DNA from: Nocardioides perillae
Lineage (GTDB): Bacteria > Actinomycetota > Actinomycetes > Propionibacteriales > Nocardioidaceae
Length of the DNA stretch: 64,000 nt
NCBI RefSeq assembly: GCF_013409425.1
Contig: NZ_JACCAC010000001.1
Coordinates: 1,178,001 to 1,242,000 of the forward strand
Reading direction: 5' to 3'
Part shown: positions 54,804-63,904 of the stretch, piece after piece
Layout: each line of letters begins with the position of its first letter
Numbering within the stretch: position 1 is the stretch's first letter
Program-made: the position numbers and the translations under genes
The notes under the pieces: model-generated
The model's database searches: none
Told to the model about the DNA's origin: nothing
The model's input: only the letters and a program-made list of their open reading frames with translations

Positions 54804-55531
54804 CGGCCGCCGGGGCCACCGGGGCCGCCGAGCCCGCCGAGACCACCGACGCACGCCGGGCGGTCGCCGCCGCCGCACGCCGCCTCGCCGCCGAGGGCCT
54901 GCTCGTCGGCACCGCGGGCAACGTCTCGGTGCGGGTCCCGGGCGGGGGAGGCGGGGAGGGCGCGCGGGTCGCGGTCACGGCGACCGGCGTCGTGCTGGCC
55001 GACTGCTCGCCCGACGACGTGACCGTGGTCGACGCGACCGGCCGCGTCGTCGCGGGTGACCTCGCCCCGACCTCGGAGCTCGACCTGCACCTCGGGGTGC
55101 TCGCGGACCGCCCCGACGTGGGCGCGGTCGTGCACACCCACGCGCCGTGGTCGACCGCGGTGGCGTGCGTGCTGGACGAGCTGCCGGTCCTGCACTACCA
55201 GCAGCTGCTGCTCGGCGGGTCGGTGCCGGTCGCGCCCTACGCGACCTTCGGCACCCCCGAGCTCGCGGCGTCGGTGCGCGGAGCGCTGAGCGGCCGGCAG
55301 GCGGCGCTCATGGCCAACCACGGCTCGCTCGCCGTCGGTGCCGACCTCGCCGCGGCCGTCGAGCACGCCCTGCTCCTCGAGTGGCTGTGCGCCCTGCACC
55401 ACCGCGCCGCGGCCCTCGGGTCGCCGCGCGAGCTCAGCCCGGAGCAGCAGGTCGCCGTCGTCGAGGCCGCGATCGCCCGGAAGTACGGCGCCACCCGACC
55501 CGTCGAGCCCACCCCTGAGGAGCCCCGGTGA
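54800..55531 (+). CDS. Class II aldolase/adducin family protein
   Basis: The 243-residue zinc aldolase-type protein has GTAGNVSVRV, VTATGVVL, APTSELDLHLGVLADRPDVG, zinc His in VVHTHAPWSTAVA and the third His in ALMANHGSLAVG. Members cleave fuculose-, rhamnulose- or ribulose-phosphates. Next to a PfkB kinase it suggests a two-step kinase-then-aldolase sugar or polyol route; the substrate is unknown. It overlaps both neighbours by 4 bp. Confidence 0.88.
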   Translation: MTAAGATGAAEPAETTDARRAVAAAARRLAAEGLLVGTAGNVSVRVPGGGGGEGARVAVTATGVVLADCSPDDVTVVDATGRVVAGDLAPTSELDLHLGVLADRPDVGAVVHTHAPWSTAVACVLDELPVLHYQQLLLGGSVPVAPYATFGTPELAASVRGALSGRQAALMANHGSLAVGADLAAAVEHALLLEWLCALHHRAAALGSPRELSPEQQVAVVEAAIARKYGATRPVEPTPEEPR

Positions 55532-56556
55532 CCACGACCCCCGACCCGACTGCCCCGACTGCCCCGACTGCCCTGACTGCCCTGACTGCGCCGACGGCCC
55601 CGTCTGCTGCGAGCACAACGGCGCGCGCGTTCCACGTCGCCGTTGCCGGGGTCCACGTGCTCGACACCCACGTCGTCGGCATCGAGTCCATCCCGGCCGG
55701 CAACGACGGCCAGCTCGTCGAGCAGCTGCGGATGTCGGCGGCCGGCACCGCGGGCGGCACGGGCCTCGTGCTGGCCCGCCTCGGCGCGCAGGTCCGCAGC
55801 CTCGGCGCGGTCGGCACCGACCCGACCGGCGACACCCTGCTCGCGCTGCTCGCCCGGGAGGGCGTCGACGTCACCGGCCTGGTGCGGACCGCCGACCACC
55901 CGACCTCGGCGTCGGTGATCCCGGTGCGCCCGACGGGCGAGCGCCCGGCGTGGCACCTCATCGGCGCCAACGGGGCCTTCACGCCGGACTCCCTCGCCCC
56001 CGACGCCCTGGACGACCTGGACCACCTGCACCTCGGTGGCCCGGAGTTCCTGGGCGGCGAGGCTGCGGGCGCGCTGCTCGCGCGAGCCCGCGAGCGCGGG
56101 CTGACCACGTCGGTCGACGTCCTGGCACCCGGTGACCCCGGGATGCTCGAGTGGATCGCGGCCTGCCTGCCCCACGCCGACGTGCTGCTGCCCAACGACG
56201 AGCAGGTGCTCGGCTTCACCGGCGCGGACGACCTCGTCACCGGCGCCCGCGCCCTGCTCGACACGGGCGTCGGCTGCGTCGCGGCCACGGCCGGGGCGCG
56301 CGGCGCCGTCGTGGTGACGGCCGAGGAGGTCGTCGAGGTGCCGGCGTACGCCGTCGACGTCGTCGACACCACCGGCTGCGGCGACGCCTTCTCCGCAGGC
56401 TTCCTCCGCGGGCGCGCCCTCGGCCTTGACCTGCGCGGCGCCGCGGAGCTGGGCTGCGCCACGGCCGCCCAGGTCGCCCAGGGCCTCGGCACCGACGCCG
56501 GCTCCTACGACCTCGCGACCGTGCAGGCCTTCGCCGCCTCTGCCGCCACCCGCTGA
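55528..56556 (+). CDS. PfkB-family carbohydrate kinase
   Basis: The 342-residue kinase has the N-terminal substrate region (GTGLVLARLGAQVRSLGAVG) and the anion hole/catalytic Asp in VVDTTGCGDAFSAGFLRG. The first 30 residues are a Pro-Thr-Ala repeat (TAPTAPTALTALTAPTAP) from a 9-bp minisatellite and precede the real fold. It is the last gene of the TetR operon. It would phosphorylate the sugar that the aldolase cleaves. It converges on the MFS gene over two hairpins. Confidence 0.9.
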   Translation: MTTTPDPTAPTAPTALTALTAPTAPSAASTTARAFHVAVAGVHVLDTHVVGIESIPAGNDGQLVEQLRMSAAGTAGGTGLVLARLGAQVRSLGAVGTDPTGDTLLALLAREGVDVTGLVRTADHPTSASVIPVRPTGERPAWHLIGANGAFTPDSLAPDALDDLDHLHLGGPEFLGGEAAGALLARARERGLTTSVDVLAPGDPGMLEWIAACLPHADVLLPNDEQVLGFTGADDLVTGARALLDTGVGCVAATAGARGAVVVTAEEVVEVPAYAVDVVDTTGCGDAFSAGFLRGRALGLDLRGAAELGCATAAQVAQGLGTDAGSYDLATVQAFAASAATR

Positions 56557-56661
56557 CGCCGCGCCCGTGGGTCGGCGCGGCCTGTGCTGCCGGGGTGCGG
56601 CACGGCTGCTGCCGGGGTCTGGTCACCGGGCGGCGGAGCCCGGGGGGAGAAAAGCTCCTGT

Positions 56662-56706
56662 CGTGCTCGAACGTCCGTGCAACCGGTGATCGAACGTTCG
56701 AGCACG
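56662..56706. terminator. Hairpin 1 between convergent genes
   Basis: CGTGCTCGAACGT (56662-56674) and its exact complement (56694-56706). The same GTGCTCGAACGT core is found at 36914. Confidence 0.75.
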
Positions 56707-56740
56707 TGGTGGCGAGCTTGTGGCCCAAGAACTCTGGGTT

Positions 56741-56782
56741 GTGCTCGGACGTTCGTGCAAGGGGTGGACGAACGTCCAGCAC
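56741..56782. terminator. Hairpin 2 between convergent genes
   Basis: GGACGTTCGT (56747-56756) with ACGAACGTCC (56768-56777), extended by GTGCT/AGCAC after a one-base bulge. Confidence 0.7.
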
Positions 56783-56853
56783 GTGCCGGACTCCTCCCCC
56801 GGGAGAGGAGCCGCCGCGCCGACGGGGCAGGACCCGCGACCGGGGAGCCGCAG

Positions 56854-58062
56854 CTACTGCGGCAGCGTCTCCCGCGCCCCGATCCACGGCAGCACCGCCA
56901 CGGCGCTCACGAGGCCGGTGACGAGGAACGCGGTGCCGTAGCCGTAGGCGTCGGCGACGACGCCGATGAGGACCGGCCCGACGATCGCCCCGGCGTCCTG
57001 GGCCATCTGGAAGGTCGCGAGCACCTTGCCGCCGCTGCGGTCGGGGCCCACCACGTCGGCGACGCTCGCCTGCTGCGCCGGGTTGACCAGGCCGGCGCCG
57101 AGGCCGGAGACGCCGCACAGCACGAGCAGCAGCACGAGGTCGCCGCTGAGGCCGACGACGCCGAGGCCGACGGCGGAGACGAGCAGGCCGGCGACGACCA
57201 GGGGCCGGCGCCCCACCCGGTCGGCGAGCCGGCCGCCCACCTGCAGCGTGAGCGCCGTGCCGGCCGCTGCCACGGCGAGGGCCACGCCGGCCACCCAGGT
57301 GTCGTCGTGCACCGCGACGGCGAACTGCGGCAGCACGGCGACCCGCACCCCGAAGTTGCACCACCCGTTGGCGAAGGCCGAGCCCAGGGCGGCGCGGTAG
57401 GCGGAGTCGCCGAGCGCCTCGCGCAGCAGCATCGGGGGCGCGGGCGTCGTGCCGGGCGGCGGTCGCAGCGACGCGTCGGAGATGCGCAGCGCCACGATCG
57501 CGGCGGCGACGACGAGTGCGCCCGCGTAGACGACGAACGGCAGGCGCAGGCCGCCCGCGGCCAGCAGGCCGCCGAGCACGGGTCCCAGCACGCCGCCCAG
57601 CAGGAAGGCGCTGGCGTAGGCGCCCGACACCCGGCCCCGCACCGCGGGCGGCGCCAGCCGCACCAGCAGCGCCATGGCCGAGACCGTGAACATGGTCGAC
57701 CCGATGCCGCCGAGGCCGCGCAGCACCAGCAGCTGCGCGTAGGACTGGGCGAACGCCGTCGCCAGCGAGGACGCCGCGACCACGAGCAGGCCCGTGAGGT
57801 AGACGGGCCGCTCGCCCAGCCGCGTCACCAGGGCGCCGCCCGCCGGGGCGAAGAGCAGCCGGAAGAACGCGAACGCCGACACGACCACCGAGGCGGCGGC
57901 GACGCCGACGTCGAAGCTGCGGGCGTAGGCCGGCAGCACGGGGCTGACCAGGCCGAAGCCGATCGCGATGACGAAGGCGCTGCCGACCAGCACCCGGATC
58001 TCACCGGGGATGGCCGGCGGGGTGGCGGCGGCCGCCTGCGTCGGGGAGGGGCCCTCGCTCAC
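56854..58062 (-). CDS. MFS transporter
   Basis: The 402-residue protein has about 12 membrane helices, with the MFS loop motif RLGERPVYLTG after helix 2, LVLRGLGGIGSTMF in helix 4, and GRLADRVGRRPLVVAG in the second half. It resembles drug/metabolite H+ antiporters; substrate unknown. The GTG start overlaps the stop of the upstream PHA-synthase-like gene (GTGA). Confidence 0.9.
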   Translation of the reverse strand: MSEGPSPTQAAAATPPAIPGEIRVLVGSAFVIAIGFGLVSPVLPAYARSFDVGVAAASVVVSAFAFFRLLFAPAGGALVTRLGERPVYLTGLLVVAASSLATAFAQSYAQLLVLRGLGGIGSTMFTVSAMALLVRLAPPAVRGRVSGAYASAFLLGGVLGPVLGGLLAAGGLRLPFVVYAGALVVAAAIVALRISDASLRPPPGTTPAPPMLLREALGDSAYRAALGSAFANGWCNFGVRVAVLPQFAVAVHDDTWVAGVALAVAAAGTALTLQVGGRLADRVGRRPLVVAGLLVSAVGLGVVGLSGDLVLLLVLCGVSGLGAGLVNPAQQASVADVVGPDRSGGKVLATFQMAQDAGAIVGPVLIGVVADAYGYGTAFLVTGLVSAVAVLPWIGARETLPQ

Positions 58063-59276
58063 CGCGAGAGCGCGCGCGAGCCCGCCGACCCGTAGCGGCG
58101 CCGGGGGTTCGAGCCGATCGCCCGCGGGGTGGCCGACCGCTCGGCTCCGCCCGCCGCAGCGGCGGCGCCCTCGGCGCCCTCGGTGCCCTCGGCGCCGTCC
58201 GCGTCGCTCGACCACCGGTCGACCCACTCGTCGAGCACCTGCCAGGTGGTGCCGCGCGCAGCCCGGCCGGTGAGCATGCCGAGGTGGCCGCCCGGCACGA
58301 TCTCGAAGCGCACCTCCTCGGCGCCCGAGAGCAGCGGCACGAGCGCGCGCACCGCACCGACCGGTGCGATGCCGTCGTTGGCGCCGGCGAAGACCAGCAC
58401 GGGGGCGGTCAGGTCGGCCAGGTCGATGGTGCGGTCGTCGAGCTCGAAGCGGCCGCCCTTGAGGGCGTTGCCCTTGACGAAGCGGTGGTAGAGCTGGCCG
58501 AAGGTGCGGCCGGGGTAGGCGATCATGTTGGCGGTGAAGCGGTCGACCGCCTCGATCTGCGCCAGGAAGTCGGCGTCGTCGAGGTGGGTGGCCACCGCCA
58601 GCGGCTTGGTCACCAGCTTCTGGAAGGAGCTGAGCTGGAAGGCCCACCGCACCAGCGGCTTCGGCGCGCCGCCCATCAGCTGGTAGGCGCGGGTCACCGC
58701 GCCGCGGCCCTGGGTCGGGTTGAGCCGCAGCAGCGGCCGGATCGGGGCCACGAGCGGCACCAGCGAGACGTCGAAGGGCGAGCCCACGATGGTCACCGAC
58801 GCGATCGGCAGGTCGGGGGAGTCGGCGGCCGTCAGCGCGGTGAAGATGCCGCCCAGGCTCCAGCCGACGAGGTGGACGGGGCGGCCGCCGGCGTGCTCGG
58901 AGACGGCCCGCACCGCGGACGGCACGACCTCGTCGATCCAGTGCTCCATCCCGAGGCCGCGGTCGCGGAAGGACACCTCGCCGTACTCCACGACGTAGGT
59001 GCGCCGCCCCTCGGTGACCAGGTGCTCGACCAGCGAGCAGCCGCGGCGCAGGTCGAAGCAGATGCTGGGCGCGGCCAGCGGCGTCACCAGCAGGACGGGG
59101 TCGCCGGTCTCCTGCGCGCCCGCGGCCGGGCGGTAGTGGTAGACCTCGCGCAGCGTGCCCTCGTCGATCAGCGTGCGGGGCATCGGGCGCAGGTCGGCCA
59201 GCCCGCCGTAGAGCACCTTGTGCGCCACGTTGCTCGCGGCCGAGACCACCTGGTCCGGCTTCGGGATCACGTCCAT
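58059..59276 (-). CDS. PhaC-like alpha/beta hydrolase
   Basis: The 405-residue protein resembles class III polyhydroxyalkanoate synthase subunits and related hydrolases: VLLVTPLAAPSICFDLRRGC near the N-terminus, nucleophile elbow HLVGWSLGGIFTAL, Asp in VFAGANDGIAP and His in IVPGGHLGMLTG. True PHA synthases have Cys in the G-x-C-x-G-G box; here it is Ser, so hydrolase or acyltransferase activity is more likely. An Ala/Gly/Glu-rich C-terminal tail follows. The ATG at 59276 is 13 nt after the start of TAACCT. Confidence 0.8.
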   Translation of the reverse strand: MDVIPKPDQVVSAASNVAHKVLYGGLADLRPMPRTLIDEGTLREVYHYRPAAGAQETGDPVLLVTPLAAPSICFDLRRGCSLVEHLVTEGRRTYVVEYGEVSFRDRGLGMEHWIDEVVPSAVRAVSEHAGGRPVHLVGWSLGGIFTALTAADSPDLPIASVTIVGSPFDVSLVPLVAPIRPLLRLNPTQGRGAVTRAYQLMGGAPKPLVRWAFQLSSFQKLVTKPLAVATHLDDADFLAQIEAVDRFTANMIAYPGRTFGQLYHRFVKGNALKGGRFELDDRTIDLADLTAPVLVFAGANDGIAPVGAVRALVPLLSGAEEVRFEIVPGGHLGMLTGRAARGTTWQVLDEWVDRWSSDADGAEGTEGAEGAAAAAGGAERSATPRAIGSNPRRRYGSAGSRALSR

Positions 59277-59412
59277 GACGGCGAGGTTACGCCCGTGCAC
59301 CGACCCCGCGGCAGCGCTTCTCGCGAGGCCGCCGCGTGACGCTGTCCACGCGTGACCTCCCGGCGCGTACGTCGTGCAGCGGCGCCGCGGGACGCCGGCG
59401 GGACGCGGGCGT

Positions 59413-60852
59413 TCAGGACCGGCGGGCCGGCCGCACGACCTTGCCGTGCTCGGGGCGGGTGGCGGCGAGCTCCTCGAGGAAGTCGGAGGCCCACTGGGTG
59501 ACGTCGTGCTCGGCCACGCACTTGCGCATCGCGCGCATCCGTCGGGTCAGCTCCTTCTCGGGCGCCCGGTGGGCCTCGAGCAGCGCCTGCTTCATGCCGT
59601 TGATGTCGTAGGGGTTGACCAGCCAGGCCTGCTTCAGCTCCTCGGCGGCGCCGGCGAACTCCGAGAGCACCAGCGCGCCGGACTCGTCGAGGCGGCAGGC
59701 GACGTACTCCTTGGCGACGAGGTTCATGCCGTCGCGGAAGGGGGTCACGACCATGACGTCGGCGGCGCGGTAGAGCGCCGCCATCTCCTCGCGGGGGTAG
59801 GAGGAGTGGAGGTAGGAGATCGCGGGGCGGCCGATGCGGCCGAGGTCGCCGTTGATGCGGCCGACGAGGCGGTCGATGTCGTCGCGCAGGATGCGGTACT
59901 GCTCGACCCGCTCGCGCGAGGGCGTCGCGACCTGCACGAAGACGGCGTCGTCGACGTCGAGGTGGCCGTCGCGCACGAGCTCGCTGTAGGCGCGCAGCCG
60001 GGCGTAGATGCCCTTGGTGTAGTCGAGGCGGTCGATGCCGAGGAACACCTTCGACGGGTTGCCCAGCGCCTCGCGGATCTCGGCGGCGCGCGCCTCGACC
60101 GCGGGCGAGGAGGCGAGCTCGGCGAAGGAGTCGACGTCGATCGAGATCGGGAAGGCGGCCGCCTTCACCGTGCGCCCGTCGGGCAGGTAGACCATGTCGC
60201 GGTGCGTCTTGTGGCCCACCCGCTGGCGCACCAGCCGCACGAAGTTCTGTGCCGCGCCCGGGAGCTGGAAGCCGACGAGGTCGGCGCCGAGCAGGCCCTC
60301 GAGCAGCTGGCGGCGCCACGGCAGCTGCTGGAAGAGCTCGGCCGGCGGGAAGGGGATGTGGAGGTAGAAGCCGATGCGCAGGTCGGGGCGCAGCTCGCGC
60401 AGCATCTGCGGCACCAGCTGCATCTGGTAGTCCTGGACCCACACCGTGGCGCCCTCGCTGGCGACCTCGGCGGCGCGCTCGGCGAAGCGACGGTTGACCG
60501 CGACGTAGGAGTCCCACCACTCGCGGTGGAACTCCGGCTTCGCCACGACGTCGTGGTAGAGCGGCCACAGCGTGCCGTTGGAGAAGCCCTCGTAGTGCTC
60601 CTCCACCTCCTCGGCCGTGAGCCCGATCGGCACCAGCTGCAGGCCGTCCTCGACGAAGGGCTCGAGGTCGGTCTCGGTGCCGCCGGGCCAGCCCAGCCAG
60701 GCGCCGTCGTTGGCGCGCATCACCGGCTCGAGCGCGCTCACGAGCCCGCCGGGCGAGCGCCGCCAGCCCGGCCCGCCGTCGGCGTCGGTGACCCGGTCGA
60801 CGGGCAGCCGGTTGGCGACGATGACGAGGTCTGCCGAGCCGCTCGTGGTCAT
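59413..60852 (-). CDS. otsA: Alpha,alpha-trehalose-phosphate synthase (UDP-forming)
   Basis: Makes trehalose 6-phosphate from UDP-glucose and glucose 6-phosphate. The 479-residue GT20 enzyme has [64 protein letters not shown] and [15 protein letters not shown]. The ATG at 60852 is 13 nt after the start of TAGGGT. Its partner phosphatase otsB lies 2 kb downstream in the window with other genes between. Confidence 0.96.
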   Translation of the reverse strand: MTTSGSADLVIVANRLPVDRVTDADGGPGWRRSPGGLVSALEPVMRANDGAWLGWPGGTETDLEPFVEDGLQLVPIGLTAEEVEEHYEGFSNGTLWPLYHDVVAKPEFHREWWDSYVAVNRRFAERAAEVASEGATVWVQDYQMQLVPQMLRELRPDLRIGFYLHIPFPPAELFQQLPWRRQLLEGLLGADLVGFQLPGAAQNFVRLVRQRVGHKTHRDMVYLPDGRTVKAAAFPISIDVDSFAELASSPAVEARAAEIREALGNPSKVFLGIDRLDYTKGIYARLRAYSELVRDGHLDVDDAVFVQVATPSRERVEQYRILRDDIDRLVGRINGDLGRIGRPAISYLHSSYPREEMAALYRAADVMVVTPFRDGMNLVAKEYVACRLDESGALVLSEFAGAAEELKQAWLVNPYDINGMKQALLEAHRAPEKELTRRMRAMRKCVAEHDVTQWASDFLEELAATRPEHGKVVRPARRS

Positions 60853-60893
60853 GGCCTCGACCCTAGTGGGCGCCGCCACCGCGGGGAGGCCCC

Positions 60894-61919
60894 TCAGGGG
60901 TAGGTCACGCCGACCTGCGCGAGCACCTCGTCCATCTGCCGCGCGATCTCCAGCGTCTGCGCGTGGGGCACCAGCGGGCTCTCGCGCAGCCCCTCGGCCA
61001 GGCAGCGTCCGACCTCGGCCGCCTCGTTGCCGTAGCCGCGCCCCAGCAGCGGCCCGCTGCCCTCCACCCGCTCCGGCTCGCCGTCGAGCGGCGTCCACAC
61101 GGCGTACGCCGGGTGGTGGAAGGGGGCGGGCAGCTCGAGGCGGCCCGTGCTCGTCGCGAGCGCCGCCGAGCGGGAGGTGGGCGCCGACATCGACGCGGTG
61201 AGGGCGGCGACGGCACCTCGCCCGTCCGTGGAGGCGTAGCGGCCGGCGATCGCGACGTCGAGGTCGACGCCCTGGTCGGTCAGCGTGGCCGTGGCGCGCA
61301 GGTCGCGGACCTCGCCGAGCAGCAGGTGCGCGACCGTGAGGACGTAGACCCCCATGTCGAGGGTCGACCCGCCGCCGAGCTCGCGCGAGAACATCCGGTC
61401 GGTCGGGGGCAGCTCGACCTTCCAGCCCAGGTCGGCGTGCAGCTGGCGCGGCGCCCCGAAGCGGCCGGCGTGCAGGCCGTCGACGACTGCGCGGACGACC
61501 GGGTGGCAGGCGGTCCACATGGCCTCCATGAGGAAGCGGTCGTGGCGCCCGGCGAGCGCGACGAGCTCCTCGGCCTGCGCCAGGCTCAGCGCCAGCGGCT
61601 TCTCGCACAGCACGTGCTTGCCGGCCTCGAAGGCGAGGCGGGCGTGCTCGAGGTGCAGCGCGTGGGGCGAGGCGACGTAGACGACGTCGACGTCGGGGTC
61701 GGCGACGAGGGCGGCGTACGACCCGTGGGCGCGCGGCGGCGCGGCACCGGCGGCGAGCTCCCCGCCCGCGGCGAGGTCGTCGACGAACGCCTGCGCCGCG
61801 GCCTCGCTGCGCGAGCCGACCGCGACGAGCGCGGCGCCCGGCACGTGGGCGAGGTCGGCGGCGAACGTGCGCGCGATCTTGCCGGTCGACAGGATGCCCC
61901 AGCGGGTCGTCTGCTCCAT
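60894..61919 (-). CDS. Gfo/Idh/MocA family oxidoreductase
   Basis: The 341-residue NAD(P)-dependent sugar-type dehydrogenase has the Rossmann start WGILSTGKIARTFAADLAHV, VYVASPHALHLEHARLAFEA and the signature HVLCEKPLALSLAQAEEL. The substrate is unknown. The ATG at 61919 is 13 nt after the start of TAGGGT. It is upstream of otsA in the same direction with about 41 bp between them. Confidence 0.92.
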   Translation of the reverse strand: MEQTTRWGILSTGKIARTFAADLAHVPGAALVAVGSRSEAAAQAFVDDLAAGGELAAGAAPPRAHGSYAALVADPDVDVVYVASPHALHLEHARLAFEAGKHVLCEKPLALSLAQAEELVALAGRHDRFLMEAMWTACHPVVRAVVDGLHAGRFGAPRQLHADLGWKVELPPTDRMFSRELGGGSTLDMGVYVLTVAHLLLGEVRDLRATATLTDQGVDLDVAIAGRYASTDGRGAVAALTASMSAPTSRSAALATSTGRLELPAPFHHPAYAVWTPLDGEPERVEGSGPLLGRGYGNEAAEVGRCLAEGLRESPLVPHAQTLEIARQMDEVLAQVGVTYP

Positions 61920-61999
61920 GCCCGCGACCCTAGGCGAGCCCGCGCGGCGCGGGCCCGCCCGCCGGACGAGACCACTCGCGGCGCGCCACGCCGGTGGAA

Positions 62000-62028
62000 T
62001 GACACGCGTGTGGTTCGTCGCCTAGTCT
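62000..62028 (+). promoter_or_regulatory. Sigma-70-type promoter for DUF3263-LytR_C
   Basis: TGACAC (62000-62005), a 17-bp spacer and TAGTCT (62023-62028) precede the ATG at 62068 with a leader containing AGGAG. Confidence 0.7.
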
Positions 62029-62067
62029 GGGCGGGCCCGCACCCGACCCCGTCGCCAGGAGCCCCGC

Positions 62068-62364
62068 ATGGACGCCGCGAACGCCCTCACCGGCCACGAG
62101 GCCGGCGACGCGCCCAGCCTGTCCGACCGGGACCGCGAGATCCTCGAGTTCGAGCGCCAGTGGTGGAAGTACGCCGGCGCCAAGGAGCAGGCGGTCCGCG
62201 AGAAGTTCGACATGTCGTCGACCCGCTACTACCAGGTGCTCAACGCCCTCATCGACAAGCCGGAGGCCCTCGAGGCCGACCCGCTGCTCGTGCGGCGGCT
62301 GCGGCGGCTGCGCTCCGCGCGCCAGCGCCAGCGCTCCGCCCGCCGCCTCGGCTTCGAGGTCTGA
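62068..62364 (+). CDS. DUF3263 domain-containing protein
   Basis: The 98-residue cytoplasmic protein is an actinobacterial DUF3263 member: LSDRDREILEFERQWWKYAG, REKFDMSSTRYYQVLNALID and a basic C-terminus (RRLRRLRSARQRQRSARRLG) with a helix-turn-helix look, suggesting nucleic-acid contact (inference). It is followed at once by the LytR_C gene. Confidence 0.9.
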   Translation: MDAANALTGHEAGDAPSLSDRDREILEFERQWWKYAGAKEQAVREKFDMSSTRYYQVLNALIDKPEALEADPLLVRRLRRLRSARQRQRSARRLGFEV

Positions 62365-62365
62365 G

Positions 62366-62869
62366 GTGCCCGCGCCCCGCCGCCGCGACGAGCGCGGCAC
62401 CGCCTTCCCGTCGCCGGTCGTGCTGCTGAGCGTGGTCGCGGTCGCGATGGCCGGGGTCGCCTTCCTCGCCACCGACGGCCCGGGCGAGGAGGAGCGGGTC
62501 ACCGTCGTCTCCCGGGAGGCCGACCCGACGCCGTCGGCCACGCCGAGCGCCACGCCCACCCGCACCGCCGAGCCCGCGAGGAAGGCACCCGCGGTGCGCC
62601 GCGGCGAGGTCGTGGTCGAGGTCTACAACCAGTCCGGCATCAGCGGTCTCGCCGGCCGCGTCGCCGACCGCACCGCCGACATCGGCTGGCAGGTCGTCGG
62701 CTCCGACAACTGGGTCGGCACCATCCCGTCGTCGACGGTCTACTTCCCGCCGCGGCTGCAGAAGGCAGCCGACGTGCTCGCGCGCGACCTCGGCATCGAC
62801 CGCGTCGTGCCGGCGGTCGAGCCGATGCGCTTCGACCGGCTCACGGTCATCCTCACCGGCGAGCTCTGA
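62366..62869 (+). CDS. LytR C-terminal domain-containing membrane protein
   Basis: The 167-residue protein has one N-terminal helix (VVLLSVVAVAMAGVAFLA), a Pro/Thr linker (PTPSATPSATPTRTAEP) and the LytR_C domain (VVVEVYNQSGISGLAGRVAD, WVGTIPSSTVYFPPRLQKAA). It should face the outside and may assist LCP-type wall-polymer attachment (inference). It starts 1 nt after the DUF3263 stop, so translation is probably coupled. Confidence 0.88.
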   Translation: MPAPRRRDERGTAFPSPVVLLSVVAVAMAGVAFLATDGPGEEERVTVVSREADPTPSATPSATPTRTAEPARKAPAVRRGEVVVEVYNQSGISGLAGRVADRTADIGWQVVGSDNWVGTIPSSTVYFPPRLQKAADVLARDLGIDRVVPAVEPMRFDRLTVILTGEL

Positions 62870-62876
62870 CCCCCAC

Positions 62877-62917
62877 CGGGTGGTCGAGGGGGCCCGTCCG
62901 GGCGGTCTCGAGACCCG
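62877..62917. repeat. GGTCGAG/CTCGAGACC dyad repeat
   Basis: CGGGTGGTCGAG and CTCGAGACCCG form an imperfect inverted repeat in the convergent LytR_C/otsB gap. The pattern looks like the interspersed repeats with GGTCGAG and CTCGAGACC ends that are common in Nocardioides-like genomes (from memory). Confidence 0.6.
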
Positions 62918-63763
62918 TCAGCCGCGCGCCGCGGCCGCGTCGGCGGTGAGCCGGCGCAGCAGCTCCAGCACGCCGTCGGGCCCGTCGACCACGACGTCGG
63001 CGCGCTCGACCAGCGCGACCTGCTCCTCGGAGGCCGAGCAGACCAGCAGCGTGGCCAGGCCCTCCTCGCGCAGCTCGGCCACGGCCTCGAAGGCCTCGAG
63101 GTCGCCGAGGTCGTCGCCCGCGAAGAGGATGCCCCCGGCCTCGACCTCCTCGACGACAGTGCGCACCGCGATCCCCTTGTGCATCCCGGGCGCGCGCACC
63201 TCGAGGACGTGCCGCCCGGGCTCGATCGCCAGGTCGTGGCGCTCGGCCAGCGCGGTGAGCGGCGCGGTCAGGCGCCGCTGGGCCTCCCCGGGCTCGGGCA
63301 GCCGGCGGGTGTGCACCGCCACCGCCAGGCCCTTCTCCTCGACCCAGGCGTCGGCCGCGTCGGCCTCGCGCAGCACGCCCGGCAGCTCCCGCAGGAAGGT
63401 CGCGAGGCCGTGCGGCGGTTGCGGCGAGACGATGCGTCGCCGGCTCGCCGACCACCGCTCGTTGCCGTACTGCCCGAAGACGTAGAGCTCGGTGCCGGCC
63501 TCCCGGAGCGCGGTGCCGACCTCGTCGAGGTCGCCGAGGGCGATCGCCTGCCGCGCCGGCCGGCCCGTGACGACCGCCAGCGCGCGGACCTCCGCGGCGA
63601 GCGCGCGCAGCACCGGGGCCGCCTCGGGGTGGATGCGCGCCGCCGTCGGGTCCTCGACGATGGGCGACAGCGTCCCGTCGAAGTCGAGGCCGACCACGAC
63701 CTGCGGCAGGGCGCGGACGAGCGCGGCGTACCGCTCCTGCGCCTCCGGCGAGGTGAACTCCAT
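62918..63763 (-). CDS. otsB: Trehalose-phosphatase
   Basis: Dephosphorylates trehalose 6-phosphate to trehalose; HAD superfamily, 281 residues. Motif I nucleophile VGLDFDGTLSPIVED, motif II AVVTGRPARQ, and motif IV Asp pair in LFAGDDLGDLEAF. FGQYGNERW and EVRAPGMHKGIAVRTVV are the family substrate motifs. ATG at 63763. With otsA it forms the OtsAB trehalose route. Confidence 0.95.
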   Translation of the reverse strand: MEFTSPEAQERYAALVRALPQVVVGLDFDGTLSPIVEDPTAARIHPEAAPVLRALAAEVRALAVVTGRPARQAIALGDLDEVGTALREAGTELYVFGQYGNERWSASRRRIVSPQPPHGLATFLRELPGVLREADAADAWVEEKGLAVAVHTRRLPEPGEAQRRLTAPLTALAERHDLAIEPGRHVLEVRAPGMHKGIAVRTVVEEVEAGGILFAGDDLGDLEAFEAVAELREEGLATLLVCSASEEQVALVERADVVVDGPDGVLELLRRLTADAAAARG

Positions 63764-63891
63764 GCGCCCACCCCACCACACCCGCCGGGGCCGCGCACCG
63801 GCGTACGCCGTGGGGGGGCGGTCGGCGCGTGAGGTGCGTCGCAGCCGGTCCCGGATGCCGAGAAGCGTGTGCACGTGCTGAGACGGGTGCG

Positions 63892-63897
63892 TACAGT
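63892..63897 (+). promoter_or_regulatory. -10 element upstream of the SAM riboswitch
   Basis: TACAGT, 15 nt before the conserved riboswitch sequence, is a reasonable -10 for the riboswitch transcript. Confidence 0.5.
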
Positions 63898-63904
63898 CGT
63901 CCCC

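Larger units (their letters stand above)
56557..56853. other. 297-bp convergent intergenic region
   Basis: No gene is supported. It contains two hairpins (56662-56706 and 56741-56782) with a TTGTGGCCC-AAGAACTC segment between them that resembles the repeat at 11239. Confidence 0.7.
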
